From Candidatus Brachybacter algidus (GTDB lineage Bacteria; Bacteroidota; Bacteroidia; Chitinophagales; Saprospiraceae), in the NCBI GenBank assembly GCA_016711705.1, contig JADJSK010000001.1:1302001-1366000 (forward strand): 64,000 nucleotides of DNA. Direction: 5' to 3'. Positions within the stretch are counted from its first letter, which is position 1, and the number at the start of each line of letters is the position of its first letter. The notes beneath the pieces were generated by a model. It was not told where the DNA came from, searched no databases, and saw nothing but the letters and a program-made list of their open reading frames with translations. Shown one piece after another: positions 1 to 9,115 of the stretch. Both the position numbers and the translations under genes were made by a program.

Positions 1-57
1 CTGAATCAAGTATGTTAACTCAAACTAAAGCAGTAGTGTAAAAAAAATATACTATAT

Positions 58-3000
58 TTGAAAAACACTGCATGGGTGATAGATTCAGCCGCACATTTGT
101 TAGTCAATAGTAATTTCCGATGCTATTTTATTCCAATAAAAAATTTGGTCCTATTTTTATTTTTTACTTGCTTACTAGCTATTTGCCCGGTAAGGGTTTC
201 CTCTCAAAACGATTATTTTCGCAACATCAATTCAAGTTTAGGGTTGTCTCAAAATAGTGTGGTCGGCATTGCACTTGATAGTAGTGGTTTTGTATGGATG
301 GCTACTCAGGATGGGTTAAACAAATACGATGGTAATAGTTTTACACTTTATAATAAGTATTTTGAAAACTTTACACCATTTAATGAGCTACAGATTGGCA
401 AATTAATGGTGGAGCATAGTGGTGACCTTTGGATCATCCCAAAATCAAAAATCCCGGAATGCCGTAATAACATGACTGGAAGTTTTGCGCATTATCCTTC
501 TTTAAAAAATTCCATATGTCTATTACAAAGAAAAAATGGAGATCTGTTGTTTGGAAATACATCAGGAAAAATTAAAATCCTGAACCGAAAGAGGCAGCCA
601 AAAGGCGATATTGAGCTGCCTTTAAATGGTAATATTAATCGTACAATCTATTGCATTAGTGAAGACCATTTGGGTCGAATCTGGGTAGCTTCGGGTGCCG
701 GTATTTTCCTCATCACAGAAAATAAAAACCGATTCTCTGTAAAACAGATCCATGTAGAATTAGGTGAACACAATATTTATTGCTATGTATTTAACGATGG
801 TACAGATGTTTGGGTCTCTACACTTGGAAAAGGAATATACAAAAAATCTTTGGCTGAACAAAATTTCAAAAGGGTCTGGAAAATTGGAAATATTACGCTG
901 CCTGAAAACTTGACTGTGTATTCCATAATTAGCCAAAGGAATAATAATATTTGGTTTTCTACTTTTTCAAAAGGCATTTATTGTTATAACCCGATCAATA
1001 ACCTAGCTAAACAATATGTTTCAAACAGATCAAAAACCAACTGGATAAATTATAACTATATACTTTCCAGCATGGTAGATGATGACGATAATGTTTGGTT
1101 TGGTAGTGATGGTGATGGTGTTTATGTATTGGAGAATAAATTTCACTTCAACATCCTAACCAAGGCTGATGCACCTCGAGAATTTAATTTTAGTCAGGCT
1201 AGAAGCATTTTTGCTGATAGTAATTCTATTTGGGTGGGCAATTGGCAAAATGGTTTGTTTAGAATTACCAGAAGTGAAACAGAATTAAAGTGGAAAAAAT
1301 TTGAACCTGAAGGGTTTAATGCTAGCCTGGACAATTGCATAGGTCTTCAGCAGGCCAAAAACGGTGACTTTTACCTTGCTACTCCCTATGAAGGATTATA
1401 CATGAAGCCAAATAAATCAAATAAAATTAAAAAGATTGATTTAAAAGAAATTGCTTCTGATCAATTACTAGGAATCAATACTATTAAATATACAGGAGAC
1501 AACGTTTTGTATTTGGGTACCCAGAAGTATGGTTTAATCAAGTATATGATAAGCCAGAATAAATTGATAAGATTCGAACTTCTAAACGATTCATCAATTG
1601 GATCATCAATACGTTGTATAGAACCTGACAATAATGGAAACATCTGGTTAGGCTTTGATAATAATGGAATTGGAAAGTTTAATATTAAAACCCAAAAATT
1701 CACTCATGTTAGTAAATCAAATTCTAGTATAACTAGCACTAATATTAAATGTATGCGTTATGATCCGAATCGCAACTTTTTGTGGATAGGGTCAAACGAT
1801 AAAGGACTTCTGAGGTTAAATATAAAAACTTCTAAATTTGAAAAATACGATATCTCAAGCGGACTTTCGAATAACACTATATATGGCATCGAGTTGGACA
1901 GGAAGGGCAATATTTGGGTAAGTTCTAATAAGGGAATTAGTGTATTAGTATTTGATAGCACTCTCTCAAACAAAGTGCCATTGATAACTAACTTTATGGA
2001 AGAAGATGGCTTACAGTCACTGGAATTTAACCTAGGCGCCAACTATAAAGACAAAAAAGGCTATATATATTTTGGAGGCATTAATGGAGTTAATTGGTTT
2101 GACCCGGATTTGTTTAAAAGCCAAACTCCAAATAGTAAATGTTATATCAGTAGTATTCTTATCAACCAGAGTAAATTAAAATCCGGAATAGAAACAGATA
2201 AAATAAAAAATCTTGTTCTAGAATATTTTGATAATAATTTAACTTTTGAAGTCAAGACACTTGATCTTGAAAATGCAAGAAAAGCAAAATACAGGTATAA
2301 ACTAGATAGGTTTTTCAATTCATGGATACAAACGGGTAGTAACAATTATTTTACATTCACCAACCTTCCGCCCGGAGAATTTACATTTTCTGTATCCGTA
2401 TCTACAGATGGAGTTTATTGGTCATCACCTACACAATTACACCTATATATCAAAACTCCGTGGTTTAAAACCTGGTGGTTCATATTGACAATATTCCTAT
2501 TTTTTGCAGGCTTTGGTTATTGGTATTACAACTACCTTATAAAGGCAAGGAGAGCAAGTAAAAATCTTGAAATTGAATTCCAAAAGGAAGTAGACCGATT
2601 ACAATCAATCGCATTAAGAAGTCAAATGAATCCACATTTTGTATTCAATTGTTTAAATGCGATCGAATATCTTATTATAAAAAAGGATTATTCAAATGCC
2701 CTGGAATATCTCAACAAATTCTCAAAACTACTTAGGTTCTCGCTTGAAAACTCCCAAAGAAATCAGGTGCTCCTTAAGACTGAAATCGAGGTCATTAATC
2801 TATACATAGAATTAGAGAGGCTGAGATTTGAAGATAATTTTGAATTTTCAATAAATGTAAGTGAGGAGTTGGATCCGGAAAGTATATTCATCCCACCACT
2901 GATCATACAGCCTATTGTTGAAAATTCTATCAAACATGGTTTAATACCGAAAATGACTAATTGTTTCCTTTCTATTAATTTTGTATTGGAAGGCACGAAT

Positions 3001-3243
3001 ATGATCTGTATCGTGGAAGATAATGGCATCGGACGTGTGCAATCAGAAAGTCATAAAAGCAGCATATCTATCAACAAAATTTCTCTTGGTCTAAAGACTA
3101 CGGTGCAAAGGCTAAAAATAATGTATCATTACCCAAGTGATGTTGAACCATTCCTCATAGAAGATCTTTATGATGAATCCGGCCAATCGGAAGGGACAAG
3201 AGTCACATTAAAAATCCCATTCCAGACTAGAAAGAAGGATTAA
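58..3243 (+). CDS. Beta-propeller sensor histidine kinase, LytS type
   Basis: Membrane sensor kinase of about 1061 aa. An N-terminal hydrophobic stretch (about residues 28-48) looks like a signal peptide. It is followed by a long periplasmic region of repeated short propeller motifs (W-x-G-t-x-x-x-G-l type, about 55-700), a Y_Y_Y-like domain (about 705-775), one transmembrane helix (about 778-800) and a cytoplasmic His_kinase domain. The phospho-acceptor motif NPHFVFN places the acceptor at His860, and an N-box (QPIVENSIKHG) follows near 955. There is no fused receiver domain. The start used is TTG; the real start may lie downstream, nearer the signal peptide. The stop overlaps by 4 bp with the stop of the convergent response-regulator gene, its probable partner. 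In Bacteroidota such propeller kinases usually sense polysaccharide or envelope cues; the ligand cannot be read here. Confidence 0.88.
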   Translation: MKNTAWVIDSAAHLLVNSNFRCYFIPIKNLVLFLFFTCLLAICPVRVSSQNDYFRNINSSLGLSQNSVVGIALDSSGFVWMATQDGLNKYDGNSFTLYNKYFENFTPFNELQIGKLMVEHSGDLWIIPKSKIPECRNNMTGSFAHYPSLKNSICLLQRKNGDLLFGNTSGKIKILNRKRQPKGDIELPLNGNINRTIYCISEDHLGRIWVASGAGIFLITENKNRFSVKQIHVELGEHNIYCYVFNDGTDVWVSTLGKGIYKKSLAEQNFKRVWKIGNITLPENLTVYSIISQRNNNIWFSTFSKGIYCYNPINNLAKQYVSNRSKTNWINYNYILSSMVDDDDNVWFGSDGDGVYVLENKFHFNILTKADAPREFNFSQARSIFADSNSIWVGNWQNGLFRITRSETELKWKKFEPEGFNASLDNCIGLQQAKNGDFYLATPYEGLYMKPNKSNKIKKIDLKEIASDQLLGINTIKYTGDNVLYLGTQKYGLIKYMISQNKLIRFELLNDSSIGSSIRCIEPDNNGNIWLGFDNNGIGKFNIKTQKFTHVSKSNSSITSTNIKCMRYDPNRNFLWIGSNDKGLLRLNIKTSKFEKYDISSGLSNNTIYGIELDRKGNIWVSSNKGISVLVFDSTLSNKVPLITNFMEEDGLQSLEFNLGANYKDKKGYIYFGGINGVNWFDPDLFKSQTPNSKCYISSILINQSKLKSGIETDKIKNLVLEYFDNNLTFEVKTLDLENARKAKYRYKLDRFFNSWIQTGSNNYFTFTNLPPGEFTFSVSVSTDGVYWSSPTQLHLYIKTPWFKTWWFILTIFLFFAGFGYWYYNYLIKARRASKNLEIEFQKEVDRLQSIALRSQMNPHFVFNCLNAIEYLIIKKDYSNALEYLNKFSKLLRFSLENSQRNQVLLKTEIEVINLYIELERLRFEDNFEFSINVSEELDPESIFIPPLIIQPIVENSIKHGLIPKMTNCFLSINFVLEGTNMICIVEDNGIGRVQSESHKSSISINKISLGLKTTVQRLKIMYHYPSDVEPFLIEDLYDESGQSEGTRVTLKIPFQTRKKD

Positions 3244-3950
3244 GTATTCATAAGTTCAATTACCTCAAGTCTTTTTAACTTGGTGATAGGAATACTCGTA
3301 TCATCTGATAAAATCAATGAACTATTATCACTTTTCCTTATTTCCTTGACATAATTTAGGTTAATTAAGTAAGATTGATGTGTCCTGAAAAAGGAAAAAT
3401 CAGCTAACTGCGCTTCGATGTCTTTGAGAGTTTTAGAAGCCATTTTTTTACGCTTATTCACAAAGTGAATCATACAATAATTGCTATGGGCCTGACAAAA
3501 TAATATCTCTTGTGGTAGCACAAATTCAATGCTTTCCTGGGTAGATATACTTATAACCTTTTTAGCATTGACAGGTAATTTTCTTAAATCATGTTCATGC
3601 TCAATATTAGTAACCAATTTGATTAATTCCAACTGATCTATAGGCTTTAATAAATAATCGTAAACATGCATCTTAAGTGCATCCAGTGCATATTTTTCAT
3701 ATGCTGTAGTCAAAACAATCTTGACATTGTGGGTATCAATAAATTTGAGCATCTCAAAACCATTGATATTGGGCATTTCAATATCCATGAAAAGGATATC
3801 AATATTTGGTGTTTTCTTAATAAAATCTATGGCTTCTATCGATTTTTGAAATTGACCCAAAATTTTGACTGATGAACAATATTCATTTAATTTCCATACC
3901 AACGTTTCGATACAATGTCGCTCATCATCGATGATCACTGCGTTCAACAT
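3240..3950 (-). CDS. LytTR-family response regulator
   Basis: DNA-binding response regulator of 236 aa. It has an N-terminal receiver domain (about 1-120) with acidic pair Asp8/Asp9, phospho-acceptor Asp56 in FMDIEMP, and a conserved Lys in LLKP. The C-terminal LytTR domain (about 130-234) contains the family hallmark FFRTHQSYLIN. It should be phosphorylated by a LytS-type kinase and act as a transcription factor. The kinase encoded tail-to-tail at 58-3243 is the obvious partner, although the genes are convergent rather than in an operon, so they must have separate promoters. The ATG is well placed and the length is typical for the family. Confidence 0.93.
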   Translation of the reverse strand: MLNAVIIDDERHCIETLVWKLNEYCSSVKILGQFQKSIEAIDFIKKTPNIDILFMDIEMPNINGFEMLKFIDTHNVKIVLTTAYEKYALDALKMHVYDYLLKPIDQLELIKLVTNIEHEHDLRKLPVNAKKVISISTQESIEFVLPQEILFCQAHSNYCMIHFVNKRKKMASKTLKDIEAQLADFSFFRTHQSYLINLNYVKEIRKSDNSSLILSDDTSIPITKLKRLEVIELMNT

Positions 3951-4135
3951 AAGGCCTTGTTTTTAGAATCACTATTACACCAAACAATTAATTTTTAACA
4001 GGTTATAACCTTTAAACAAAACAAATTTAATAAAAAAAAGTACAAACAAATAAAATTTTTATTTAAAAAGCCAATTCATTAGCTTCTTTTATTATGAGGT
4101 ATTTATATCAAATATGAAATAATAAAATATGTACG

Positions 4136-4143
4136 TATCTTTG
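4136..4143 (+). promoter_or_regulatory. Bacteroidota-type -7 box (TAnnTTTG)
   Basis: TATCTTTG is an exact match to the -7 consensus of the Bacteroidota primary sigma factor. No clear TTG is seen about 20 bp upstream, so the support is partial. If it is used, transcription would begin near 4150 and the MITE-like element would become the 5' leader of the topoisomerase IV gene. Confidence 0.3.
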
Positions 4144-4156
4144 TGCCCTTTATTAC

Positions 4157-4390
4157 AATTAATATCTCAAGTTTCGGCAGTTAAGAAACAAAGGTTGATG
4201 GCTGATGTTAGATTTTAGATGGAGTTTAGTCAATTGATTCATATTTTTTCTTTATTTGGTTTAATAGAAAAAATATCCATGTGCTTGATGGAAAGCCATC
4301 TAAAATTTACCTTCTAACATCTAACATCTTATTGAAATTTAAATATTTTCTTTAAAAAAGAGAATTTGAATTCCGAAAATTAAATTAATT
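4157..4390 (+). repeat. MITE-like element, copy 1 (leader of topoisomerase IV A gene)
   Basis: A non-coding segment of about 234 bp that matches the reverse complement of 39531-39760 almost throughout, at roughly 85% by eye. Its left end reads AATTAATATCTCAAGTTTCGG. The right end, read on the opposite strand, is a degenerate version of the same sequence (AATTAATTTAATTTTCGG), giving terminal inverted repeats. The right end stops 4 bp before the ATG of the downstream gene. It holds no transposase, so it would be a non-autonomous element. Confidence 0.7.
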
Positions 4391-4394
4391 CTAT

Positions 4395-7013
4395 ATGGCA
4401 GAAGATCCTTCCAGAGAAGTAAATCAAATCATTCCTCTTCCAGGGATGTATGAAAACTATTTTTTAGATTATGCTTCATATGTAATTTTAGAGAGAGCTG
4501 TTCCTATGATAGAGGACGGTTGTAAGCCTGTACATAGACGTATCCTTCATAGTATGAAGGAGATGGATGATGGTCGATACAATAAGGTAGCCAATATTAT
4601 TGGACAGACCATGCAGTATCATCCACATGGTGATGCCTCTATTGGAGATGCTCTCGTGGGTTTAGGCCAAAAAGAACTACTGATAGACTGTCAGGGCAAT
4701 TGGGGCGATATACGCACTGGCGATTCAGCTGCAGCTCCAAGATATATTGAAGCTAGACTCACAAAATTTGCTTTGGATGTTGTATTCAATCCAGACACTA
4801 CTCAATGGCAACCAACATATGATGGAAGAAAAAGAGAACCTGTCTTCCTGCCATTAAAGTTTCCACTTCTTCTTTCTCAGGGAACTGAAGGTATTGCAGT
4901 TGGGCTTTCTACAAAGGTGCTTCCACACAATTTTTTGGAAATATTAGATGCATGTATCGCTCATCTTAAAAATAAACCATTCACACTTTATCCAGATTTC
5001 CAAACAGGAGGTTTCGCAGATGCAACCAACTATAATTCAGGACAAAGGGGCGGTAGACTATTGACCAGAGCTAAGATAGGCATCATCAACAGGAGTTTGC
5101 TTGAAATATCAGAATTGCCTTTTGGAACGACTACAGACAGACTCATAGAAAGTATAATTAAAGCAAACGATAAAGGTCAGATCAAGGTCAAAAAGATCAC
5201 AGATAATACGGCAAAAGACGTCAGCATTACAATAGAATTAATGCCGGGAATTTCCCCCGACCAGACTATCGATGCTTTGTACCGTTTCAGTGATTGTGAA
5301 AGTAGCATTTCCACTTCAGCTTGTATCATAATAGCCGATAAACCTATTTTTACCGGTGTAGAAGAAATCTTGAAGTTTAGCGTCAATCAAACAAAGAATC
5401 TGCTTCAAGCAGAACTTCAGATAAAGCTGAATGAACTTCTTGAAAAATGGTTTTTTACAAGCTTAGAAAAAATCTTCATAGAACAAAGGATTTACCGAGA
5501 CATAGAAGAATCCGAAAGCTACGAAGATGTGCTCATAGCAGTTAGAACAGGACTGGAGAAATACGTTTCAACTCCTTCTTTCCGTAAACCTACTGAAAAG
5601 TTATTAGCAAAATTACCCAGAGATATTACTGAAGAGGATATCATTAAATTAACAGAGATTAGGATCAAAAAGATTTCTAAGTATAGTTCTTTCGAAACAG
5701 ATAAAGAACTTGAGTCATTACAAGAGCAAATCGCAGAGGTCAATAAAAACCTAGAGAACCTGATCGAATTTACCATTGACTGGTTCAAATACCTAAAAGA
5801 TAAATACGGAAAAGGTAGAGAAAGGAAGACCATTTTAACCCAATTCGAGGCAATTGAAGCTGCCGCAGTGGTTCAGAACAATGCTAAACTCTATGTAAAT
5901 AGAGAAGAAGGTTTCGTTGGGTTTGGATTAAAAAAAGACGAATTCGTCACAGACTGTTCGGATATAGACGACATCATTGCATTTACAGATCAAGGAAAGA
6001 TGATCGTCACAAGACTATCTGAGAAAACATTCATCGGCAAAAATATAATTCATGTCGCTGTCTGGAGTAAAAATGATGAACGAACTACCTATAATCTAAT
6101 ATATTCTGATGGCCCGGGAGGTAAGGCTTATGCTAAAAGATTTAATGTTACCAGCATCACCAGAGATAAAGAATATGACCTGACCAAAGGAGCCGCAAAA
6201 CCAAAGTTGCATTATTTTTCTGCAAATGTCAACGGTGAAGCAGAGATCGTAAAAATCGTCCTCTCTCCTACTGCCAAAGCGAAGATCAAGGTATTTGATT
6301 TTGATTTCAGCTCATTATTGATAAAAGGCAGGGATTCTCAGGGAAATACAGTAACTAAATATCCTGTAAAAAAGGTAAGTCTAGGTGAAAAAGGTGGTTC
6401 TACTTTAGGTGCTCAAGTTTTATACTTTGATGAAGAATCCAGTAAGCTCAATGTTGACAAAAAAGGCAATAAAATAGGAGCTATAGATAATGGTGACAAG
6501 CTGTTGATTCTATACAATGACGGGAGTCTTGAATTGGTCCCATTCGACCTTTCCTTAAAAATCAATACCAAAGAAGTCAATCAAATTCTCATAAATAAAG
6601 AAGATTTGATCTTCAGCGCAGTTCACTTTGATGGACATAAAGGATGGACCATGGTGAAACGCTTTAAGCTGGAGAATGATGCTACTTTTAACCGATTTCC
6701 ATATATAACTGACCATCCTGACTCATCTCTTTTGTTCATAAGCACTGCAGTACAGCCAATCGTCAATTATGAATTGAAAGTGAGGAACAATTGGGTAGCT
6801 GATACAATAAATCTGGCTGAGTTCATTGATGTAAAAGGCTGGAAAGCAATAGGTAACAGATTGAGTTCTGAGAAATTACGAAATTTTGAATTGGTTATAG
6901 AAGAGTCTATTAAATCTGAAGAATCAAATACTTCTATTGGCTCAGAAAATGACCTGCATATAGGCGATACAATAGAATTCGATCTGGAAGATGGTCAAGG
7001 TACATTATTTTAA
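4395..7013 (+). CDS. parC: DNA topoisomerase IV subunit A (GyrA/ParC family)
   Basis: Type IIA topoisomerase DNA-cleavage subunit of 872 aa. With a ParE/GyrB partner, not in this window, it decatenates or relaxes DNA. The winged-helix region carries HPHGD (77-80) and the active-site Tyr117 in APRYIEARL. The tower and coiled-coil follow to about 480, and then a divergent C-terminal beta-pinwheel that lacks an obvious GyrA box, which favours ParC over GyrA. The acidic tail (about 845-872) is typical of the Bacteroidota form. The residue aligned with quinolone-resistance Ser83 of GyrA is Ala81, which I believe is the usual state in this family rather than an acquired mutation. The gene stands alone, and its leader consists largely of the repeat element at 4157-4390. 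Confidence 0.9.
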   Translation: MAEDPSREVNQIIPLPGMYENYFLDYASYVILERAVPMIEDGCKPVHRRILHSMKEMDDGRYNKVANIIGQTMQYHPHGDASIGDALVGLGQKELLIDCQGNWGDIRTGDSAAAPRYIEARLTKFALDVVFNPDTTQWQPTYDGRKREPVFLPLKFPLLLSQGTEGIAVGLSTKVLPHNFLEILDACIAHLKNKPFTLYPDFQTGGFADATNYNSGQRGGRLLTRAKIGIINRSLLEISELPFGTTTDRLIESIIKANDKGQIKVKKITDNTAKDVSITIELMPGISPDQTIDALYRFSDCESSISTSACIIIADKPIFTGVEEILKFSVNQTKNLLQAELQIKLNELLEKWFFTSLEKIFIEQRIYRDIEESESYEDVLIAVRTGLEKYVSTPSFRKPTEKLLAKLPRDITEEDIIKLTEIRIKKISKYSSFETDKELESLQEQIAEVNKNLENLIEFTIDWFKYLKDKYGKGRERKTILTQFEAIEAAAVVQNNAKLYVNREEGFVGFGLKKDEFVTDCSDIDDIIAFTDQGKMIVTRLSEKTFIGKNIIHVAVWSKNDERTTYNLIYSDGPGGKAYAKRFNVTSITRDKEYDLTKGAAKPKLHYFSANVNGEAEIVKIVLSPTAKAKIKVFDFDFSSLLIKGRDSQGNTVTKYPVKKVSLGEKGGSTLGAQVLYFDEESSKLNVDKKGNKIGAIDNGDKLLILYNDGSLELVPFDLSLKINTKEVNQILINKEDLIFSAVHFDGHKGWTMVKRFKLENDATFNRFPYITDHPDSSLLFISTAVQPIVNYELKVRNNWVADTINLAEFIDVKGWKAIGNRLSSEKLRNFELVIEESIKSEESNTSIGSENDLHIGDTIEFDLEDGQGTLF

Positions 7014-7085
7014 ACTATTGAAGCCAAAGTTGGTTATTAAGGTCAAATACTTGTTTGAAGAATTAATACTAATACTAAATACATA

Positions 7086-7220
7086 ATGTATAAAATACTA
7101 ACAGTTTTAACCTTAATGCTCTCTATGGAACTTAATGCGCAGTCAATTTATGATTTTAAAGTAGATGCCCTGACATCCGGGACAATAGATTTCTCTAAGT
7201 TTAAAGGAAAAAGATCTTAA
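7086..7220 (+). CDS. Glutathione peroxidase, N-terminal part (frameshifted)
   Basis: The ATG at 7086 opens a 44-residue frame with a signal-peptide-like start (MYKILTVLTLMLSMELNAQ) followed by SIYDFKVDALTSG, the usual beginning of a glutathione-peroxidase-like thiol peroxidase. The frame ends in TAA just after the A5 run at 7208-7212. One extra A there would join it to the downstream frame and recreate GKKILIVNTASECG. The break is therefore a 1-base deletion in a homopolymer, either a sequencing error or a real lesion. This part alone cannot be functional. Confidence 0.75.
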   Translation: MYKILTVLTLMLSMELNAQSIYDFKVDALTSGTIDFSKFKGKRS

Positions 7221-7612
7221 TAGTAAACACAGCTTCAGAATGTGGCTATACACCGCAATATGAAGGATTGGAATCCTTGTACAAAGAATTTAAGGATAAG
7301 AAACTAGTAATTGTAGGTGTTCCGGCTAATCAATTTGGTGGACAAGAACCAGGTTCTAATGCCGAAATAGCAAATTTCTGTCAAAAAAACTATGGAGTTA
7401 CATTTCCAATGGCTGCTAAAATGGTCGTAAAGGGAAAAGACATATCTCCCTTATTTAGTTATTTAACTAAGGAAGCAGCCAAATTAGGGGTAGAAGATCC
7501 AATCAAATGGAATTTTACAAAATTTCTTATCGACGAAAAAGGTAACCTGGTCAAAGTTTTCAATTACAAGACAAAGCCAATGAGTGAGGAAATAGTTGAT
7601 GCTGTTAATTAA
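7221..7612 (+). CDS. Glutathione peroxidase, C-terminal part (frameshifted)
   Basis: This continues the peroxidase in the other frame. It reads VNTASECGYTPQYEGLE from about 7223, which contains the peroxidatic Cys of the GPx family, in the Cys rather than selenocysteine form. The later landmarks are VGVPANQFGGQEPG and IKWNFTKFLIDEKG with the conserved Trp and Asn. The first possible start in this frame is TTG at 7268, downstream of the catalytic Cys, so an independent protein from there would be inactive. Intact, the gene would span 7086-7612, about 175 aa with a signal peptide, and act as an exported thiol peroxidase against hydroperoxides. Confidence 0.8.
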
Positions 7613-7679
7613 TTCAATTAAGCTAAAATCTTAAATAGTTTCAATTACCTTTATATTTATTTTTTAAAATTATTCCTGA

Positions 7680-8405
7680 TTGAGTGAAGTAAAACCATAT
7701 TCTGCTGAAGAAGCAAAGAAAGGTCAAATAGAAGTTATGTTTGACAATATAGCAGGAAGTTATGACCTATTGAACCATGTATTCACTCTAGGAATAGATC
7801 GTGGTTGGAGAAAAAAGATGATCAAAATGATCGCTGCTGACAAACCACAAAATATTCTGGACGTTGCTACAGGAACAGGGGATGTAGCTATTATGACAGC
7901 TAGACAGCTTAGTCCAAAATCTATAACAGGTATAGATCTGAGTAATAAAATGTTAGAAATTGGGAGAGATAAAATCGAAAAGATAGGTTTGTCTGAAGTA
8001 ATTACTCTGGAACAGGGTGATAGTGAGTCCCTAAAATTTGATACCGGCACATTTGATGCCGTTACGGTCGCCTTTGGTGTTAGAAACTTTGAAGATCTAA
8101 AAAAAGGTTTAGCAGAAATGTACCGTGTCACACGTGTAGGAGGACAAGTTGCAATTCTAGAATTCTCTATACCTAAATCAATGGTGCTCAATGGAATATA
8201 TAAATTATATTCTAAGTACATAATGCCTTTTATTGGAAAGTTAACCTCCGGCGATGCTTCTGCATATACATATTTATACGAATCCGTACAACAATTTCCT
8301 CATGGTCAATCGTTTATAAATATCCTGACTGAAACAGGATTTAAAAATGTCTTAGCAAGACCACTTTTCGGAGGAATATGCACTATATACAAGAGTATTA
8401 AATGA
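7680..8405 (+). CDS. ubiE: Demethylmenaquinone methyltransferase
   Basis: Class I SAM-dependent C-methyltransferase of 241 aa, UbiE/MenG family. It performs the last step of menaquinone synthesis, methylating demethylmenaquinone at the membrane surface. Family signature 1 is visible as YDLLNHVFTLGIDRGWR (28-44), the SAM motif I as LDVATGTGD (60-68), and signature 2 as GVRNFEDLKKGLAEMYRV. The start is TTG at 7680, since no in-frame ATG precedes the conserved N-terminus. The stop overlaps the ATG of the next gene by 4 bp (ATGA), so the two are translationally coupled. Confidence 0.93.
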   Translation: MSEVKPYSAEEAKKGQIEVMFDNIAGSYDLLNHVFTLGIDRGWRKKMIKMIAADKPQNILDVATGTGDVAIMTARQLSPKSITGIDLSNKMLEIGRDKIEKIGLSEVITLEQGDSESLKFDTGTFDAVTVAFGVRNFEDLKKGLAEMYRVTRVGGQVAILEFSIPKSMVLNGIYKLYSKYIMPFIGKLTSGDASAYTYLYESVQQFPHGQSFINILTETGFKNVLARPLFGGICTIYKSIK

Positions 8406-9115
8406 GATTAACCACAATTATTTTTTCGCTATTATTATTTTCTTTGACTTTAAATGCACAAAAGAAAAGAAGTAACGACTATCAAAGTGCCAACTATCGA
8501 GATTTTAGCAATAAGCCTTTCTTTTTTGGTTTAACACTCGGTTACAATCAAACAAATTATAAAATATTCCGTTCAGGATATTTTTTAACCTCTGATAGCA
8601 TAATTGGTATTAATTCAGCTAAAGGACAAGGATTTATAGTCAGTGTGATCTCTAATTTAAAAATTGGTCAATCAGTTGATTTTCGACTGATGCCGACGTT
8701 TTCATTTACTGAAAGGAATCTTGCTTTTGATCTAATCAATTCAAGTAGACCAATTTTAGAACGTAAGGCTGAAAGTGTATTCATTGAGTTGCCATTCCAG
8801 GTGAGGTATAAAACCAATCCTTATAAAGATATTAGAGCATTCGTTTTAGGCGGTGTAAAATACAGCTTTGATGTGTCCAACAAGAACAGAGCGGTAGAAG
8901 CACAAAGCATCTTAAAAATAGCCCCTACTGATTTTGCCATTGAATTAGGCGGTGGATTACAGTTTTTCTTGCCATTTTTTATCTTTTCACCTGAGGTTAA
9001 ATATAGTCATGGCCTCAATAATATACTGATTTATAACGGCCAGAAAGAAACCTCAAAGGTTTTGGATAAAGTATTCTCCAGAACATGGACAGTCTCTCTT
9101 CACTTCGAAGGGTAA
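8402..9115 (+). CDS. porT: PorT-like outer-membrane beta-barrel (type IX secretion)
   Basis: 237-aa protein with a clear signal peptide (MRLTTIIFSLLLFSLTLNAQ) followed by alternating amphipathic strands of an eight-stranded-type outer-membrane barrel. Length, motif pattern (FFFGLTLGYNQTNYKI at the first strand, FxIELGGGLQFFLPFFIFSPEVKYSHG near the end) and position behind ubiE fit PorT/SprT, a protein required for T9SS in Porphyromonas and Flavobacterium. From memory, the ubiE-porT arrangement recurs in Bacteroidota. Its presence agrees with the many T9SS-type sorting domains in this window. A generic PorT-family barrel cannot be excluded. Confidence 0.75.
   Translation: MRLTTIIFSLLLFSLTLNAQKKRSNDYQSANYRDFSNKPFFFGLTLGYNQTNYKIFRSGYFLTSDSIIGINSAKGQGFIVSVISNLKIGQSVDFRLMPTFSFTERNLAFDLINSSRPILERKAESVFIELPFQVRYKTNPYKDIRAFVLGGVKYSFDVSNKNRAVEAQSILKIAPTDFAIELGGGLQFFLPFFIFSPEVKYSHGLNNILIYNGQKETSKVLDKVFSRTWTVSLHFEG

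Larger units (their letters stand above)
3951..4394. other. Intergenic region holding a promoter-like box and a MITE-like element
   Basis: This 444-bp gap between the response-regulator start and the topoisomerase IV gene has no plausible ORF. Both flanking genes read outward from it, so it must carry both promoters. Most of its right half is a repeat element (4157-4390) found again in inverted orientation at 39531-39760. Confidence 0.7.

Noticed and set aside
4305..4331. TAACATCTAACAT words as a separate repeat family
   Set aside because: They lie inside both copies of the MITE-like element and need no separate explanation.
7760..8221. 153-codon minus-strand frame inside ubiE
   Set aside because: Antisense to a strongly conserved methyltransferase; no domain and no start context.
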